A stretch of DNA of 64,000 nucleotides from Phaseolus vulgaris (GCF_000499845.2 NC_023759.2:20790716-20854715); one strand, 5' to 3'. Positions 43,742-56,735 are shown, counted from the first letter of the stretch. Notes: a model not told the origin generated them from the sequence alone. Numbers and translations: made by a program.

Positions 43742-44674
43742 ACCATGAGTCTGTTGTCAAGAAAGTTCAGCAAGTTCTTGAAGAAGAAAAGCCAAGCTTC
43801 AAAGAGGTATAGCTCTAAAAAACCTTGTGATTTTAATCTTAACAAGTACACTTGCTATGGCTGTGGTGAACAGGGTCATATCAAGGCAGAATGCCCCAAT
43901 AATGAAAGCAAAGATAAAGTAGATTTCAAAAATGAGAAAAGGGGAAAAGCCAAAAAGGCATATGTTGCATGGAATGACAATGAGGTATCTTCCTCTAGCT
44001 CTTCTGATGATGAAGAAGCAAACATGTGCCTTAGAGCATGTGTATCCAGTAACATGAGTTCATGTTCTTTAATCAAATGTAACAACTATTATCAATTTCT
44101 TGAAGCTTTTAATGAAATTCATGAAGAGGCTAATCGATTGGCTCTTTCTCACAATCGGTTTAAAAGTATAAATAACTGGCTGGAAATAGAGTCAAGTCAC
44201 TGGAAGAAAAGTTAAGAAAAACAAAGGAAGATTTTGAAAACCTTGATTTGATTTACAAGAACTCAACTTGCAGTTGTGACTCAAAGTTTTGTGAAAATTG
44301 TGAAAATCTTGAAAGAAAGATTCATTATCTTTTGAAAACCATGGATAAACTTACAACAGGAAAATCCAACTTTGAAGATGTTCTTGTATCTCAAAATTGT
44401 GTTTTTGGAAAAGTTGGTTTAGGTTTTTATTCACAAAGCAAAGGAAATGGAATATCAAAACCTTTTTCATCTGTACCAGAAAAACAATCGGTTAAAAGGT
44501 CGATTCAACTGGTTGTTACTTGCTTCTATTGCATGAAGAAAGGTCATTGAGTTAGGTTCTGCAAGTTTCAAAAGTCTATTGTTCCTAAAGGGATCTTTAA
44601 ATGGATTCCAAGATGTTTTGATGGTTCCAAAGACAAGTCTAACACAAAGGGTCCCAAGTTCTTTAAGATTTAAC
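43742..44674 (+). pseudogene. copia gag, second part (family B), two CCHC knuckles
   Basis: From ACCATGAGTCTG the frame reads SLLSRKFSKFLKKK, then CCHC knuckle CYGCGEQGHIKAEC (about 43853-43894), a Ser/Asp-rich stretch and a coiled segment (YYQFLEAFNEIHEEANRLAL). The frame shifts near 44190, and a second knuckle CFYCMKKGH follows near 44523-44560 with a TGA in the middle of it (44548-44550). The last coding is GPKFFKI before a stop at 44672. As in the copy at 3848-5310, no protease, integrase or RT follows. Confidence 0.87.
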
Positions 44675-45180
44675 AAGTTCTGTTTTGCAGAAATTTGACT
44701 CTACTTGAAGGGTCAGAAAGATCAGGATCTCAAGAAGATTTGTTTGCAAGTCAAAACCTTGTCCTGACTCTATGCACTGCTTACATTTATGTATCTTAAA
44801 TCTGAAGGATAATTTTTGGTTCTTCTCATTGTTGAACATTAGGTTTTTCTCAATTCCATAGTTTTCTCTATGTGTATGCTTGGATTATAATTAACTTGAA
44901 TTCCTTATGTTCCTTATACAAATTTGTGTGCCTTATAAACCTTGATGTTAACATGATTATATATAATATAATTTATTATAATAATATAATATAATAAAAA
45001 TAAAAATATTATATAATATATATTATATATTAAATAAATTTATATAATAAAAATATTTAATAATTATTATTATTAAAAATAATTAATAATAATATATAAT
45101 TATAATATAATAAAAATAAATATAGTTATTTAATATAATTATAATAATAATTAAGAAAATAAATACAAAAATAATAATAT
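44675..45180. other. Post-gag copia tail and AT microsatellite DNA
   Basis: To about 44940 the DNA probably still belongs to the copia element (it starts after a TTTTGCAG site also seen after the first gag), but no LTR closes it. 44950-45180 is nearly pure A/T with TATAATA runs. No gene seen. Confidence 0.55.
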
Positions 45181-45184
45181 TTAA

Positions 45185-45480
45185 GTTCTAATCTCAAGTC
45201 CTAACTTTAATCCTGATTCTAACAATAACCTTAATTATAACTTTAACCCTACTCCTTACTTTAATCATTACTATAACTCTAACCGTAATTTCAATTTTAA
45301 TCCTTATTAACCTCTCTTCTTACCATAACTCTAACCCTAACCTTAATTACAACTCTTACCCTAACCTGGCTCTAAATCATAATCCAAATCCATAATCTTA
45401 ATCTTAAACCTACTCCTAACTAATTTTAAATCATAACTCAAACCCCTAATGATAACATTAATCCTAACCCTAGACATAAT
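45185..45480. repeat. Degenerate telomere-like repeats
   Basis: Dozens of loose copies of CCCTAA/CCTAA/TTAATC variants, for example CTCTAACCCTAACCTTAA near 45322-45339 and CTAACCCTAGAC near 45464. The plant telomere unit on this strand is CCCTAAA, and the match is degenerate. It lies about 400 bp upstream of the COMM-domain gene. Confidence 0.7.
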
Positions 45481-45870
45481 CTTAATCCTAAATTCACTAA
45501 TAAATAAAACATATCTAATTTTTATTTTTTTTATACAAAGCACATTTATAATTTTTTTTATCAATTAAAAACATATATTTTTATAAATATTTTCTTAATT
45601 TTTTATTCTACTATAAGCCACGAGAGACTTGTTATTTTCAAAGAATTATTAAAAGTTGGAGAAACTTATAAAAAGAATAATCATACGAGAGTATCTCAGA
45701 GAAATTAGTAAAAAAAATGATGGTAGACATATATTGTGAAGAAAAATGATAAAATTAGAGATTAAAGGAAGTTATAAAGTAAAATTTGGAAATGTAATAA
45801 GTATATAATTAATTTGAAGAATTATTTGCATAAAGGAATTATGGGTGTGATACTAGAATGAGAGAAGGAA
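45481..45870. other. AT-rich upstream region of the COMM-domain gene
   Basis: No gene. It presumably holds the promoter and leader of the gene starting at 45871. I cannot identify a clear TATA box. Confidence 0.4.
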
Positions 45871-47973
45871 ATGGAGGAGAGTGAAGTGCTGCAGGAACTT
45901 GAGAAGCTATCGCACATAGAATCAGAAGAATCAGTGAATGAGATCCTCTGCACCCTCTGGTCCACCCGCAACACCGGTCTTCCCCTCTCCGACAAGTCCC
46001 GCTTCCAATCCCTCCTCCGCCTCTCTTCCCTCTCTCAACTCGACCCCGTAAGTAACCCTCTCACACCAATTTCACCGCCAATTCCCTCTTTTCCACCACC
46101 ACCTCACCTATCTCGCAGGTCTTGGCGTGCCTCCGCTCCCTCCTCGGAAAATGCGCCCGCTACAACCTCCATCACCACGACCTCTTGAAGCTCTTTCCCC
46201 CCGACCTTCCGCTCCCACTCCGAACCAATCTCCTCTCCTCGTTGCGGAAAAACACTCTTCGATGGAAGGAGGACGCCTCGCTGCAATCCAAGGGAACGCC
46301 CACCGTTGCTCCTTCTCTGCTCTGGCCGCGGCATCACCCCGCTTCTGTTGCCCCGCTCAATCGCGCCCATTCCGAAACGGCCTCGCCCTGCTTCCAGTGT
46401 GACGCCGTTGCTCCCTCTGATGACTTGGTAAGTAGTGCTTCAACGAACCGGATTCAGTGCGGTCAGTTCTTTTGAAATCGATGTAGAATGAAAATTGACG
46501 ATTCAGAATTTGAATGCGTGTTTTAAGTGTGATCTATAGAAATAAAACGTGAAACGTCTGATTTTCATTGGAGGGTTTAGGGTTTTAAAAGATAAATGTA
46601 TGCATTTCACGCTCCGTTACACCCAACACATTACATGAAGATATGGTTTGATTTGAGCTTTATTCAACGATTTTAATGTGCTTACTTTGTGAATGCGAAT
46701 GCGAGGAAAAGTTGTGCACTGATTTTTGTTCCAAATGGCCTAGTGTGAACTGACCAATATCAGTACTTGGTGAAAAGAATCAAGGGTTAATAGTCTAATC
46801 TTACATTTATGATTTGATATTTGATATATATACATAATATTCATTGTTGATTTTTTCTTTATTATCTAATTTGAGACGAGTAAAGATAAATATCCTTGCA
46901 AGTAGCATATGGTATATTCCTCCTATCTCCTCTCTTCTTTTGGCTATTTATTGAATTGAATTTGTTTGTTATCGTAAAAATTATAAAAAATGACATGGTA
47001 GGAAAGCCTTCCTTGCCTCAAATCAATGACGTGGACCATGGAGAACCGCGGATCATCCCCTGCAGATAGAGTGGCTATAATCAGCCTCAAGGTAACGAGG
47101 AGAGTTATGTATTATGCGTGGTTATTATGATTCAAAATCTGCTTTTAGAAGGATTCACTAAAATCTTGTTAACACGGTTAGATATTTTAAAGTAAACTCT
47201 CTCTTTTTGGCTGTTGTTGTAATGTACAACTGTGATACTACGAAGGATTTTCTTGTGATATCTGCTTTCATTTGTAGCTGCATGATTACAGTAAGTCTCC
47301 ATCAGGTGAAACAGAGGTGAAGTTTCATCTCACAAGAGACACTCTTGAAGCTATGCTGAGATCCATGACATACATCAGGGAACAACTGAATACTGTAAGA
47401 ATTTTTTCTTATATTTATGATGCATGTTATACTTTGAAGTTGGCAGAAATTTAGGTCCTCGTTGAACTTTTCATATATCTTGTGGTTTATTTTTCAGTAT
47501 ATTATAACATTATATGCTAGGAGAGAAGTTTAGGAAAAAAACCTAAGTATCTTTCTCATCCTTACAATATAATGATTTTTGCTTTCGGTTGTGCATTTTA
47601 ATTTTTTGTTCACAATCCTTGTAATGTCTAAATCCTCTTTTATCCTTCTGGTTAATTTTCTACACCAAAATGCTTACATAGCTTCGCCTGACATGCACAC
47701 AAGTGTTTGTATTACATTAAGATAGATGGACAAAAAAAAAATACAAGAATTGGACCTTAAAGAGATGATCATAGAAAAATATTATCAGTCTAAAATTAAA
47801 ATGTATATATTTGCTTGAATGTGGAGAAAAAAAAAATTAAGCCCTAGGAAAATTTCATGAAGCAGTAGCTTTTCAGACAAAAGCTCTGGTATTCTATTTA
47901 ATTGTGCAATTTTCGAATGTGTTTGCAGGTTGAGACCTCTTCCGGGCCAACAAACAAGAAACAAAAGCTGTAG
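45871..47973 (+). CDS. COMM domain-containing protein, five exons, 245 aa
   Basis: Exons 45871-46047, 46119-46427, 47002-47091, 47278-47394 and 47929-47973. Every intron is GT...AG and every junction falls between codons, giving 245 residues from [20 protein letters not shown]. The C-terminal third, [20 protein letters not shown] then a K-L-H-D segment and [20 protein letters not shown], fits the COMM domain: a conserved L-x-x-L-x-W entry followed by a leucine-rich end. The N-terminal half is helical with an HHHDLLKL stretch, as in the HN domain of COMMD proteins. In animals COMMD proteins act with CCDC22/CCDC93 in endosomal recycling and copper/NF-kB control; the plant role is poorly known. 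The short basic end KKQKL is unremarkable. Exon structure is confident; which COMMD it corresponds to is not. Confidence 0.85.
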
Positions 47974-49394
47974 TTGGTCTTTTCAGAAATCAATGCCGTA
48001 GTTCCTTAGTCACAATACTTGGTAATATTATTAGGAGAAATATCTCATCCGTTGAAAACAGAGGCAGTAAAAGAAATGATAAGAGATATGTTGTAATGGC
48101 ATTTGTTGCTATAAACCTACAGTCATAAAATTTGCATGTGAGTGCTTATGACGCTTTCTCGTTTCTATTTATGGTGGCAATGCAATCAATATAAAAATAT
48201 CTTCAAGTATTATCCCCCTACTTTTTGTGACATTGAAATTTAAGAGTAAATTTCGGAGTATTAAATATTATTATACATTCTAAAACAGCAGCAAACTGGT
48301 CTGATTTATGAAGGCAAGCAGAGACGATTTTCAATCTTGTCCAAAAATGGTTCCCTTGGCACTCTGTTAAACCTTTGTTCTCGCCTAAACGCAACTCTGT
48401 TTGTAACCTTTTTTTACATATTTTCTTATTATTTTACCTTTCATAGTTTGATAACTGTTTTTAATTGCAATAACTGTTAGGCTAATTACTTTTTACTGTA
48501 TTAACTGTGCTTTTATAATCATTAAAAATGTGGATAGAGACGATATAGTATTTTAACGTATATACAATTATTATAACGTCCCAAAAGAACGAGGTAACTG
48601 AAGCTGACAAATCAAAACAATAATTAACAAAACATTTTAAATCTGAAACCTTTTACAGGTTATAACAATTGGGGTTCAAAAAAGCAGTAAAAATACACTT
48701 TAAAGATGCAGGCTAATTCGATAAGTAGTTAGAAAATTTGGGAGAGTGAATAGAACAAATGCAGTTATTATTAATACACGTTAAACGAGCCTAATTAAAG
48801 GCAGAATCCTTATCATACTTGAATTGTAAGTAGAGGCAGAAAGTCAAAACTGAACACCTTAATTACACTCTCCAGTGCTCAATTAACTAAACAAACTATA
48901 ATTATTGATGTAAAATGTTCATGATGTAATTATATTTTCCTTGGAACAAAAAATGAAAGATTGTTGATGTATTGGTGACGAAAAAAGTAGCAAACAAGGA
49001 AAGTAAAAGAAAAACAGAAACACAGATTGATGTATACAAATAAACAAAATCCAGTCACCATTTCTACAATCAAAGTATAATGTACAATAATCCAATTTCT
49101 CTTTCTTTTCTTTTTGGACTACACAATGTGCACCTGTTGGAAATAAACACTCACCCTGAATATGCCAAATTGCTCACACTCGGGATAAAATTGAACAAAA
49201 AAACTGCACGCTTCAAGAAATAAAACCAAAAACTCATTCTTGAAGAAACCAATCCAACAAAATTTACGAAACCTGACCTGACTACCATTAGCCAAGAGTT
49301 GATTGGTAAATTCCCATCACTGAAGGAAAAATAACTAAAACATAAATGAGAAACTTACAATTCTTTCTTCAGTGCTCAAAGTGGCCTCACCATA
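47974..49394. other. Intergenic region between convergent genes
   Basis: AT-rich DNA holding the 3' UTRs of the COMM-domain gene (plus) and of the acidic membrane protein gene (minus). I see no further gene, RNA or repeat. Confidence 0.6.
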
Positions 49395-52300
49395 TCAATC
49401 AGAATCGCTCGAGCTTGAGCTTGAGCTGGAACTGGAAGTAGATTTCCGACTGTGAGATTTTGCCTTGTCACTGGAGCTACTGTTGGGTACATTTTCCGAT
49501 TTATCTGCCATAGTTCTGCTTGTTTCTTCAGAACTGGATGCTACATCCAAGAATTCATTCACCTTTGATGACCCAACTTCATTTCCTTCAACTTCGACTG
49601 AAGTAGCTTTCAAATCCAAGGAATTAGGAAGCTCCTCTTTATTACCTTTAGAGGCTTTCTTTAAAGCAATGTTAATATCTTCCAGAGATCTGGCTTCAAC
49701 AACCTGAAGGTCTGAATTCACCTCCAGATGATCTTTAGATTCTTCACTAGCATGCTGATCCTCAATAGTACTTGGAAGTATAACTTCTTTAACATCCACT
49801 CCTTCTTGAAGTTGCTTAAAAGCCATGTTAACATCTTCAAGTGATCTTGCTTCAAGAACTGGGATGCCCTGTTCAACCTCTTCTATCTTTACATACTTAG
49901 GGAGTGAAAAAACTTGAGAATCTCTAGTTTTCTCATGTTCAATGTCAGTATGAAATGATACACCAGCATCATTGACACTAAAGTCTCCAACAGTGTCCAA
50001 TTCTGACAAGAATCCTTCGTCAATTTCCTTCATATCATCAAAGTCATTGCTATTTTCTTCAGTAACCTGAGACATGCTCTCTTCTGAAGCAAGTGCAGTT
50101 TCTAGCACTTTGGATTCATTTTCAACTGCTCCATGCCTATCAATTTCCAAATCCACTTCACCAGAGGGTGCCCCGAATTCAGGGCTCTGAGATTTTTCTG
50201 AGGTCACAGAAGAAATGCTTGGTTGAAATTTGTCAGTCGAATCATGCAACTCTCCAGTTTCATCATTGGATCTGCCAAAGCTCTGTGCTGATTCAACCTG
50301 GATAGCATAAGAGCTCTGCAGAATGTTAAAGAAAATATGATCAGTTTACCAGCTAATCTAGAGTCTTAAATCCATAACCACACTTTTTATGGAACAAACC
50401 CAATGCCAGCAGAGCTGGTATGACCTTCAGATAAAAATAGGTCAAAATGACAGAACAAGTTATTCACATAAATCAATCGTGTTTGCAGAAATAGTCAAAT
50501 AATACATAATTCAAACAGTTACAACTTGGAAAGAAAACATTCTCAGTTGTATATATATTCTTACTAACCATCCTATTGTTTGACATCTATTTGCATGCGT
50601 CATCATTCTACAAAATTCCTATAGAAGTGCTTTTCTTCTGTTTGGCGGAGCAGAAACTAAAAATTCGTGTCATCCCTAACAAATTAAAAGAACAACTAAT
50701 CCGATATGCCAAACTATCCAAATAAAAGTAACATGATCTCGGCCTACAAGGATTAGCAGTCTCAGTTTGGAGATGGGAATTGAGTTTTTCAAGATAATAC
50801 AACAAAAGATCAGGAAAACTGGAAAAGCCACAAGTTAATATGAAATTGTAGGTAATGAGAATATGAGGCATGCTCAAAACCAATGAAATTTAGAGAGAGA
50901 AAAATATCTTGTTCTCTTCTGACTTCTGGGTATCAAAGAAAAGGAAAAATTGAACGGTAATTGCATTTTATATGTTTGGGATTTATTTACTTATTTGAAG
51001 GATATTCAATTGTCCATTCTTTAAATTTGAATGAAAAAAAATAGCTAACTCTACCATATTCAATATCTCAATGGGATAAAAAAAAGAGAAAACATCGATT
51101 AATACAATTTTTTTTCGTAGCTTTATTGAGAATGAACAATACTTTATTACCATTTTTTTTTTCTGCAAAGGACATGCACATCAAATTAATTGAAATGTAA
51201 AAAGTATAACAGGTCTTTTTTATATACGTTACCCATTAGGGTTCAAAATAACTGCTTGTTTATATCCTACCAAAGTCATGATAGGGCATCAATGCAATGT
51301 GTAGATTCTGAATACATGTTAAAAAGATAAGATACTTTTCTCCCCCCAAAATGGAGAATCTGTAATATAGAAAAAATGTGTTTCTTTGGGATGCAGATGT
51401 TATAGGAAGTAAGCAGTTACTGCCCGAGAAACAATCCTATGATTTAACGGCAAGTAGAGATAAATAGAATTCCAAATCCCTTATGGATTTCGTAAGCATT
51501 GAGAATATTATCAATAGCATGCCTTCAAAATTAAAATCAAACAATACCACTATTTCCTTTAAGGACATCATCAAGTAATTTTCCTTGATAAACAAATAGA
51601 CCCTTAAAAGAAAAAGAAGTTTGGAGGATGAATTATTTAGATTAATGGATGCAGACATTGTCATGTGACTTACCTGACTTTCATCATGATCACTGAAAGA
51701 TTGTTGAACCACTGATTTATCGGAGCTTGACAGACGTTTCTCCATGTTAGAGGGAGGCTTCTCATCACTTTCATGTTGACTGTCAGAAGTGAAAGCAACC
51801 ATATTCTTATCCAAATCTTGGTAGATATCGGCTTCACCTTGCTGCACGGAACTTGACAAGACTTTATCCTGCTGAATCTGACTTATGCCATCTTTATTTA
51901 ATGAAAACTTTTCTGTATGTTCACTTTCTTCAGAAGGTGGACTAGGATGATCCACTGGTGCAGGCCCTGCTGCCGCTGAAAGTTGCAAATGCTGTAGGGC
52001 AGGCATAAAGGAACCATCAGAAGATATATGGTGGGAATCAGAAGCCACAGAATCCAACATTTCATCTGCATCTTGGACTAACGTAGACACATTTGCACTA
52101 TAATATCTTGATAGTTCGTTGGGCAGTGCACTTTCCTCCAGAGATTCAATATCTGATAGATGTGACTTTTCAGAATTTGAATCTACAGAATTTATATTGT
52201 CTTGGTGAAGAATTTCAGAATCACCATGTATGTTGTCGGCTAGATCCTGACCATGAACTAAGCCTGAATTAATCACATCGGAAATTGATCCCACATCTGA

Positions 52301-54781
52301 AGACAAATTTGAATCCACAGAAACAGTGATAACATGTGGCTCAGCCACTCTGGATCCATTAGCTGCAGATAACTCATATGCCGCAACATTATACACATCT
52401 TCAGATTTCTCAGACCTCAATTCACTTTGGGCTTCCACGTGAAGTTCAGAAGAGGCTGCTTGAGTTTTATCATGACCAGAAGTATTACTTTCATGTCTGT
52501 GATCATGCACATCCGACTCCTTATCAGCCACCTTAGCAGTTTCTACTGAAGCAGGAGGCATTGCCCTCTCCGAAAACTCCAAAGCAGAATCGTGAGAAGA
52601 TAGTGAAGGAAATGATTGGAGCGTTTCAGAAGCCAGGGGACTAGAATCATAAACAGGGTCTACATGGTGACTATCTTCCACTTCACCACTACTAACATGC
52701 TGCAAGTTTGATTCATGCACTGAAGCTTGTGTTGAAATTCCAGTTTCAGAGGCATGATCCTCTCCTTCTTGCAAACTCTCTATTTTCTCATCTGATATGC
52801 TGTCAATTACTTCTGATAGTGAAGAATGGCTTGATCTGCTGCTGCGGCTGCCGCTCTCCTCGTCACTTGATTCTCTTCTCAAATGTGTTTCCCCTGCATT
52901 AAATTGTTCATGGATTTCAACCTCTCTTGTTTCAGGATAAAATACCATCTCAGAAGGATTTTCCACCCCACCCAACACTATCTCAACTTCATCATGGCGA
53001 ACATTGTTCTCCTCAACTTGTATAATCTCCACAGAATCATTTTCTTCAGAGGTTTGGCTTCCATGTTCAACAGCATCAGAAGCATGATCCATGTTAGATA
53101 CCAATTCAGTTTCTTGAGACAAGTCCTGCTCACTGAATTTCCTATCATCTTGATCAATTGAACTCAAAGATTCAGTATCTGGAACAGAGCTCAACTTTGA
53201 ATCACTTACTTCACTTGATTGCCTGTGAAATGAAGAATAGCTTGTTCCCTCTGAAGCCATCCTTTCAGATACAAAGATAGGTTTCCAATCATACCTCTCT
53301 TGCCTGGATAACCCCAGTACTGAAGGTCCCATGCTGAAACTTTCATGCCGCCGAAAAAGGGCATCTTTTTGATGAAACGCTGTAAACTCTTGTTGAAAAC
53401 TGTCCCCCTTAAGATTGGGTTTTTCTTCATTTGAGTCGTAGGGAATATCAAAAGGGTTTCGTCTAGGCTGTAGAATAGAAGGAGCAGATCCAGGAATGGG
53501 TGGTAATCCCATGGCAGCAAAGGAGTCATCAGGAAAATCAAATGGATTATGTCTGGTCGTAGCAATAGGTGCAACATTACTGGGAATATCAGCAAAGTCT
53601 AAGTCTATTAGATTCTTCTCAGGCACCAATCTCCTTGCTCTTCTCCTGGCAATAAGATTCTCCAACCGTGTATTCCTTTCCAGCTCTAAATTTCCCAGAT
53701 CCATGAGATTCTTTTGGTCATCCTCTGTCCATTTAATAGCAGATTTACTTTCATCCTCTTTGCCACCTGTAGCTTCTTCCTCTTCATCATCGGGTTCATC
53801 AATACCATCATCTTCCACATCTCCGGGGTTTTCAGTATCATCATCTGATTCGACACTGTCATCATCACTATTCTGGGACTTCTCAGATGCAGCATCAGAA
53901 CCATCACGGGACACATGAGCTGGTTGTGGAGCACCTAGGTCTAGTAGTGGGTGGAGTTCATCAAGCATTGGAATGATATCAGCCATGGAAGCATCTGGTG
54001 AAGAGCTCTCAGCCCCATCAGAACCTGACTCCACTGAGACATTATCATCATCATCCTCATCATTTTCCACCTGTTTCCAGGATGAGCTAGCAGAAAAGTC
54101 CACTTGATCTCTCGGACGTTTCTCATTTTCAAATTCAAGAATATCATCATCCACTTTCTGAACCAAGACATATTGCTTCTCAATAGCTTCATCGTCACTT
54201 GAAACAGCTTCAGAAGTCAGGTTCTCTTCATAAATTTCCTTATTCTTTCCCAACTCAAAACTGTGAAATTCCCTTTCCCCTGTTTTTCGCTTTTCAGGCT
54301 GAATATCCAGCAAGTTTTCATCATCTGGGGGCAATTCAGAATGCAAGTCTTGATCTTCTTCTGTCCTATTATCCCTCTCAGTAACCAAACTTGCTTCCTC
54401 AATGCCCCTCTCTTCCACGTCACTCTTATTTTCTGAATACCCCTTCACAAAGTAGCTCTCATCTCTGTCAGAGAAAACACTGTCCCCTTCCGAAAACCCA
54501 GCTTGGAAGGATGAAAAGCCATGAGTAACTTTCTCTTCCTTTTCAACTTCAGGCACATTTGGCTGCCCAAAACTGAGAAGGGTCCCAAGCAGAATAGCAG
54601 TGCAGACCAAAACAGGAGAAGCAGAGACCAAAACAGAAAACAGAAAAGGAAAAGATCTGTACAACAAAAGCAAGAAACAGAAAAACCCCAAAAGGAATGG
54701 ATGGTTGCAAGCTGATCTGAAACCACCTCTGATTGAAATTACAACAACTTTCCTTATTTTGATTGCAATTTCTGATCCCAT
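49395..54781 (-). CDS. Large acidic membrane-anchored protein, AT5G17910-like, 1342 aa
   Basis: Two coding exons, 54781-51674 (1036 codons) and 50315-49395 (306 codons plus stop), joined through GTAAGT and CTGCAG sites. I chose the ATG at 54781 (MGSEIAIKIRKVVVISIRGG); the longer open frame lacks an ATG farther upstream. Two hydrophobic segments follow (about residues 27-70: LLGFFCFLLLLYRSFPFLFS and a second ending LLGTLLSFGQ). The rest is a long acidic, Ser-rich region with a conserved block (NLIARRRARR, then HNPFDFPDDS, GLPPIPGSAPSILQPRRNPF). This plan and block match the plant family of Arabidopsis AT5G17910, once called cardiomyopathy-associated-like. Exon 2 carries two copies of an EARSLED-V/I-N motif and ends in a poly-Ser tail with DSD. 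Biochemical function is unknown; I infer a membrane protein with one long tail. Confidence 0.88.
50316..51673 (-). other. 1358-bp intron of the AT5G17910-like gene
   Basis: The donor is AAAGTCAG then GTAAGT (51673) and the acceptor is CTGCAG (ends 50316). AT-rich, with no nested gene that I recognise. Reading on past the donor gives a 1124-residue frame ending at 51437, which is intron read-through. Confidence 0.82.
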
Positions 54782-55500
54782 CTTCCCCTCTCTGTTTCTT
54801 TCCTTTGACAACTCTCCCCCTAATTAAAACCTGTTTTGATTGATCAAAGCATGAACAAACAAAAAAGGTACCCAGATAAGATCCAGTGACCCACCAGCAC
54901 CAGTTCCCTCAAAAAAAGGGGAAAAAAATTGGAAATTTATCATAATTCAAACTTAAACGTACCTCAGCATGAATCAAAACAATCCAACAGATCAATCCAA
55001 GCCTGAAAACCCCAGAAATTTAGGAAAAATTATGGGGTGATCACAGCATAACGTAGCCAAATAAAGGAGAAAAAGGGTATGAAAAAAAATAAATGTTGGA
55101 GAAAAATGACTCACCTTATATTATTGTGGAAACAAAAGAAAACAAAGGGTAATTGAGAATCCTGTGCTTGTCAATGTTCCTTCTTTTGTTTACTCTATGG
55201 GGCAAAACATTGGCAACAGGAGCTATGAGGAGGAACTGAATGTGTGTGTTATGGTATTGGCTATGTGTATTTGATGGTTTGACAAAGAGAGTGTGGGGCG
55301 GCACCAAAAGAAGAGAAAGGGGAAGATTGAAGGAGAAGGAGAAGAAGAAAAAAGGAGAAAAAAAAAAGAAAAGGATAAAGAAAGCTATCATTACATTATT
55401 GCAACTAATTTTTTTTTTCCTATGTTGCTTTCTCCAAAGAACCTTTCTCACTGTCATGCTATCTTGTTATGGTGAAATGTATAAAAAAAAAAAAGAGTAA
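54782..55500 (-). promoter_or_regulatory. 5' UTR and promoter region of the AT5G17910-like gene
   Basis: Upstream on the minus strand lie a CT-rich leader (GA-rich on plus at 55307-55385) and possible splice-like sites suggesting a 5' UTR intron. On the plus strand the GA-rich tract produces spurious Lys/Glu ORFs. No clear TATA box. Confidence 0.45.
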
Positions 55501-56313
55501 ATGGTAGGACATTCTTACTTTAGTTGCTTTGTTTGGAAGAGGAAGAAAAAAGAAATTAGAAAGTTAAGTTTTCTAATAAAGGAATAGAGAATAGAAAATA
55601 AAATATAAATGTGAAATCAATTAGATTGATATAATAATTCTTTTATATATTAATATATTGAAAAAAAAAAGTTTTTAAAATAATATTCTAAGATAATAAA
55701 AAATAGTTTTTAAAACAGAAATTAGATTTAAAATAAATTTAAAATCAAAATCAAAATGAATAAAAAAGTTACAATTAAAATAAAATTATATTAAATAAAT
55801 AAATTTAAACTAATTAATTTTAATTATTATTTGAACTTTTTTATTTTAATTATTTATTTCTATAATATAAAGTATACATTAATAAAATATTAAATTATTT
55901 TATTTATTATTTTACTATTTTTATTTTATTATAATATAGAATGCATATCAGCAATATAATTATTAAAAAATTATTAATAATTATAATTTATAAAAATACG
56001 TAAACTTTCGATATAATTGATAATACTATAAATATTTTATTATTATTTACATAGATAATTGATTATAATTTCATAATCAATATATAAAATTTTCTTCACA
56101 TATTGCTTGTTTTTGGAAGAATTTTTTTAATTTATGATTGATCTTGTTTTTTCGTGTTTCTAATTCGTTTTCGTATTTTCGTTTATAAAATCCGTAAGGG
56201 TAAAGAATGTTTCTATAGAAACAAAAACACGGTTAGTAATTCATGGAAGATTCAATTTTTCATTTTTTTTCTTTCTTATAAAAGTATTTAGTACTATCAA
56301 CATTAAATGAATA
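55501..56313. other. AT-rich intergenic DNA
   Basis: Low-complexity A/T-rich sequence with short TTATTA and AAATAAA runs. Nothing else recognised. Confidence 0.6.
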
Positions 56314-56318
56314 CTATT

Positions 56319-56735
56319 TGTGTGTTGTCTTAATGAAATTGGTAAAATTGTTGATCTTCACAATCAAAGTCAAAAATTTTATCCAGTCATCAACTGAAGG
56401 ATTACAACTCGGATGTTGGTCTGACAGGCCACATCAGTTTGACTGGTCAAAATTAGATTAAGAAAGTGTCAAGCAAAGCACGAAGACACTCTGTTATTTG
56501 TGGAAAGAGAAAGAGAAAAAACAAATAAGGCGAGGTGGATAACATGGGTGAGAATATGCAAAGTCTTGGACGAGAATATGGAATCGAGGGGCTAGCTAAA
56601 AGAGTATAAAGGACAACGGAAACAAGGAAGAGGAGGACGACATTTTGGAGGAGAAGAGGGCAAACAGGAGAGGTTAAGAAAGAAGAAGAAAGGATAGAAA
56701 ATCGAGATTCTTTGAATGATAAACCGACGAGAATA
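56319..56735 (+). repeat. 5' LTR of the 2.5-kb element
   Basis: 417 bp from TGTGTGTTGTC to ACGAGAATA (terminal CA decayed to TA). An AGAGTATAAAGGAC promoter-type box is near 56599. Confidence 0.82.

Noticed and set aside
46104..46370. Minus-strand 88-codon ORF and plus-strand frame at 46127-46402
   Set aside because: Shadows of exon 2 of the COMM-domain gene, whose splicing gives a continuous frame.
51437..51673. C-terminal extension of the long minus-strand frame
   Set aside because: A GTAAGT donor at 51673 and a matching acceptor at 50316 place this in an intron; the extension is non-conserved read-through.
53496..53918. 140-codon plus-strand ORF inside the acidic protein gene
   Set aside because: Antisense shadow of acidic/Ser-rich codons of the real minus-strand gene.
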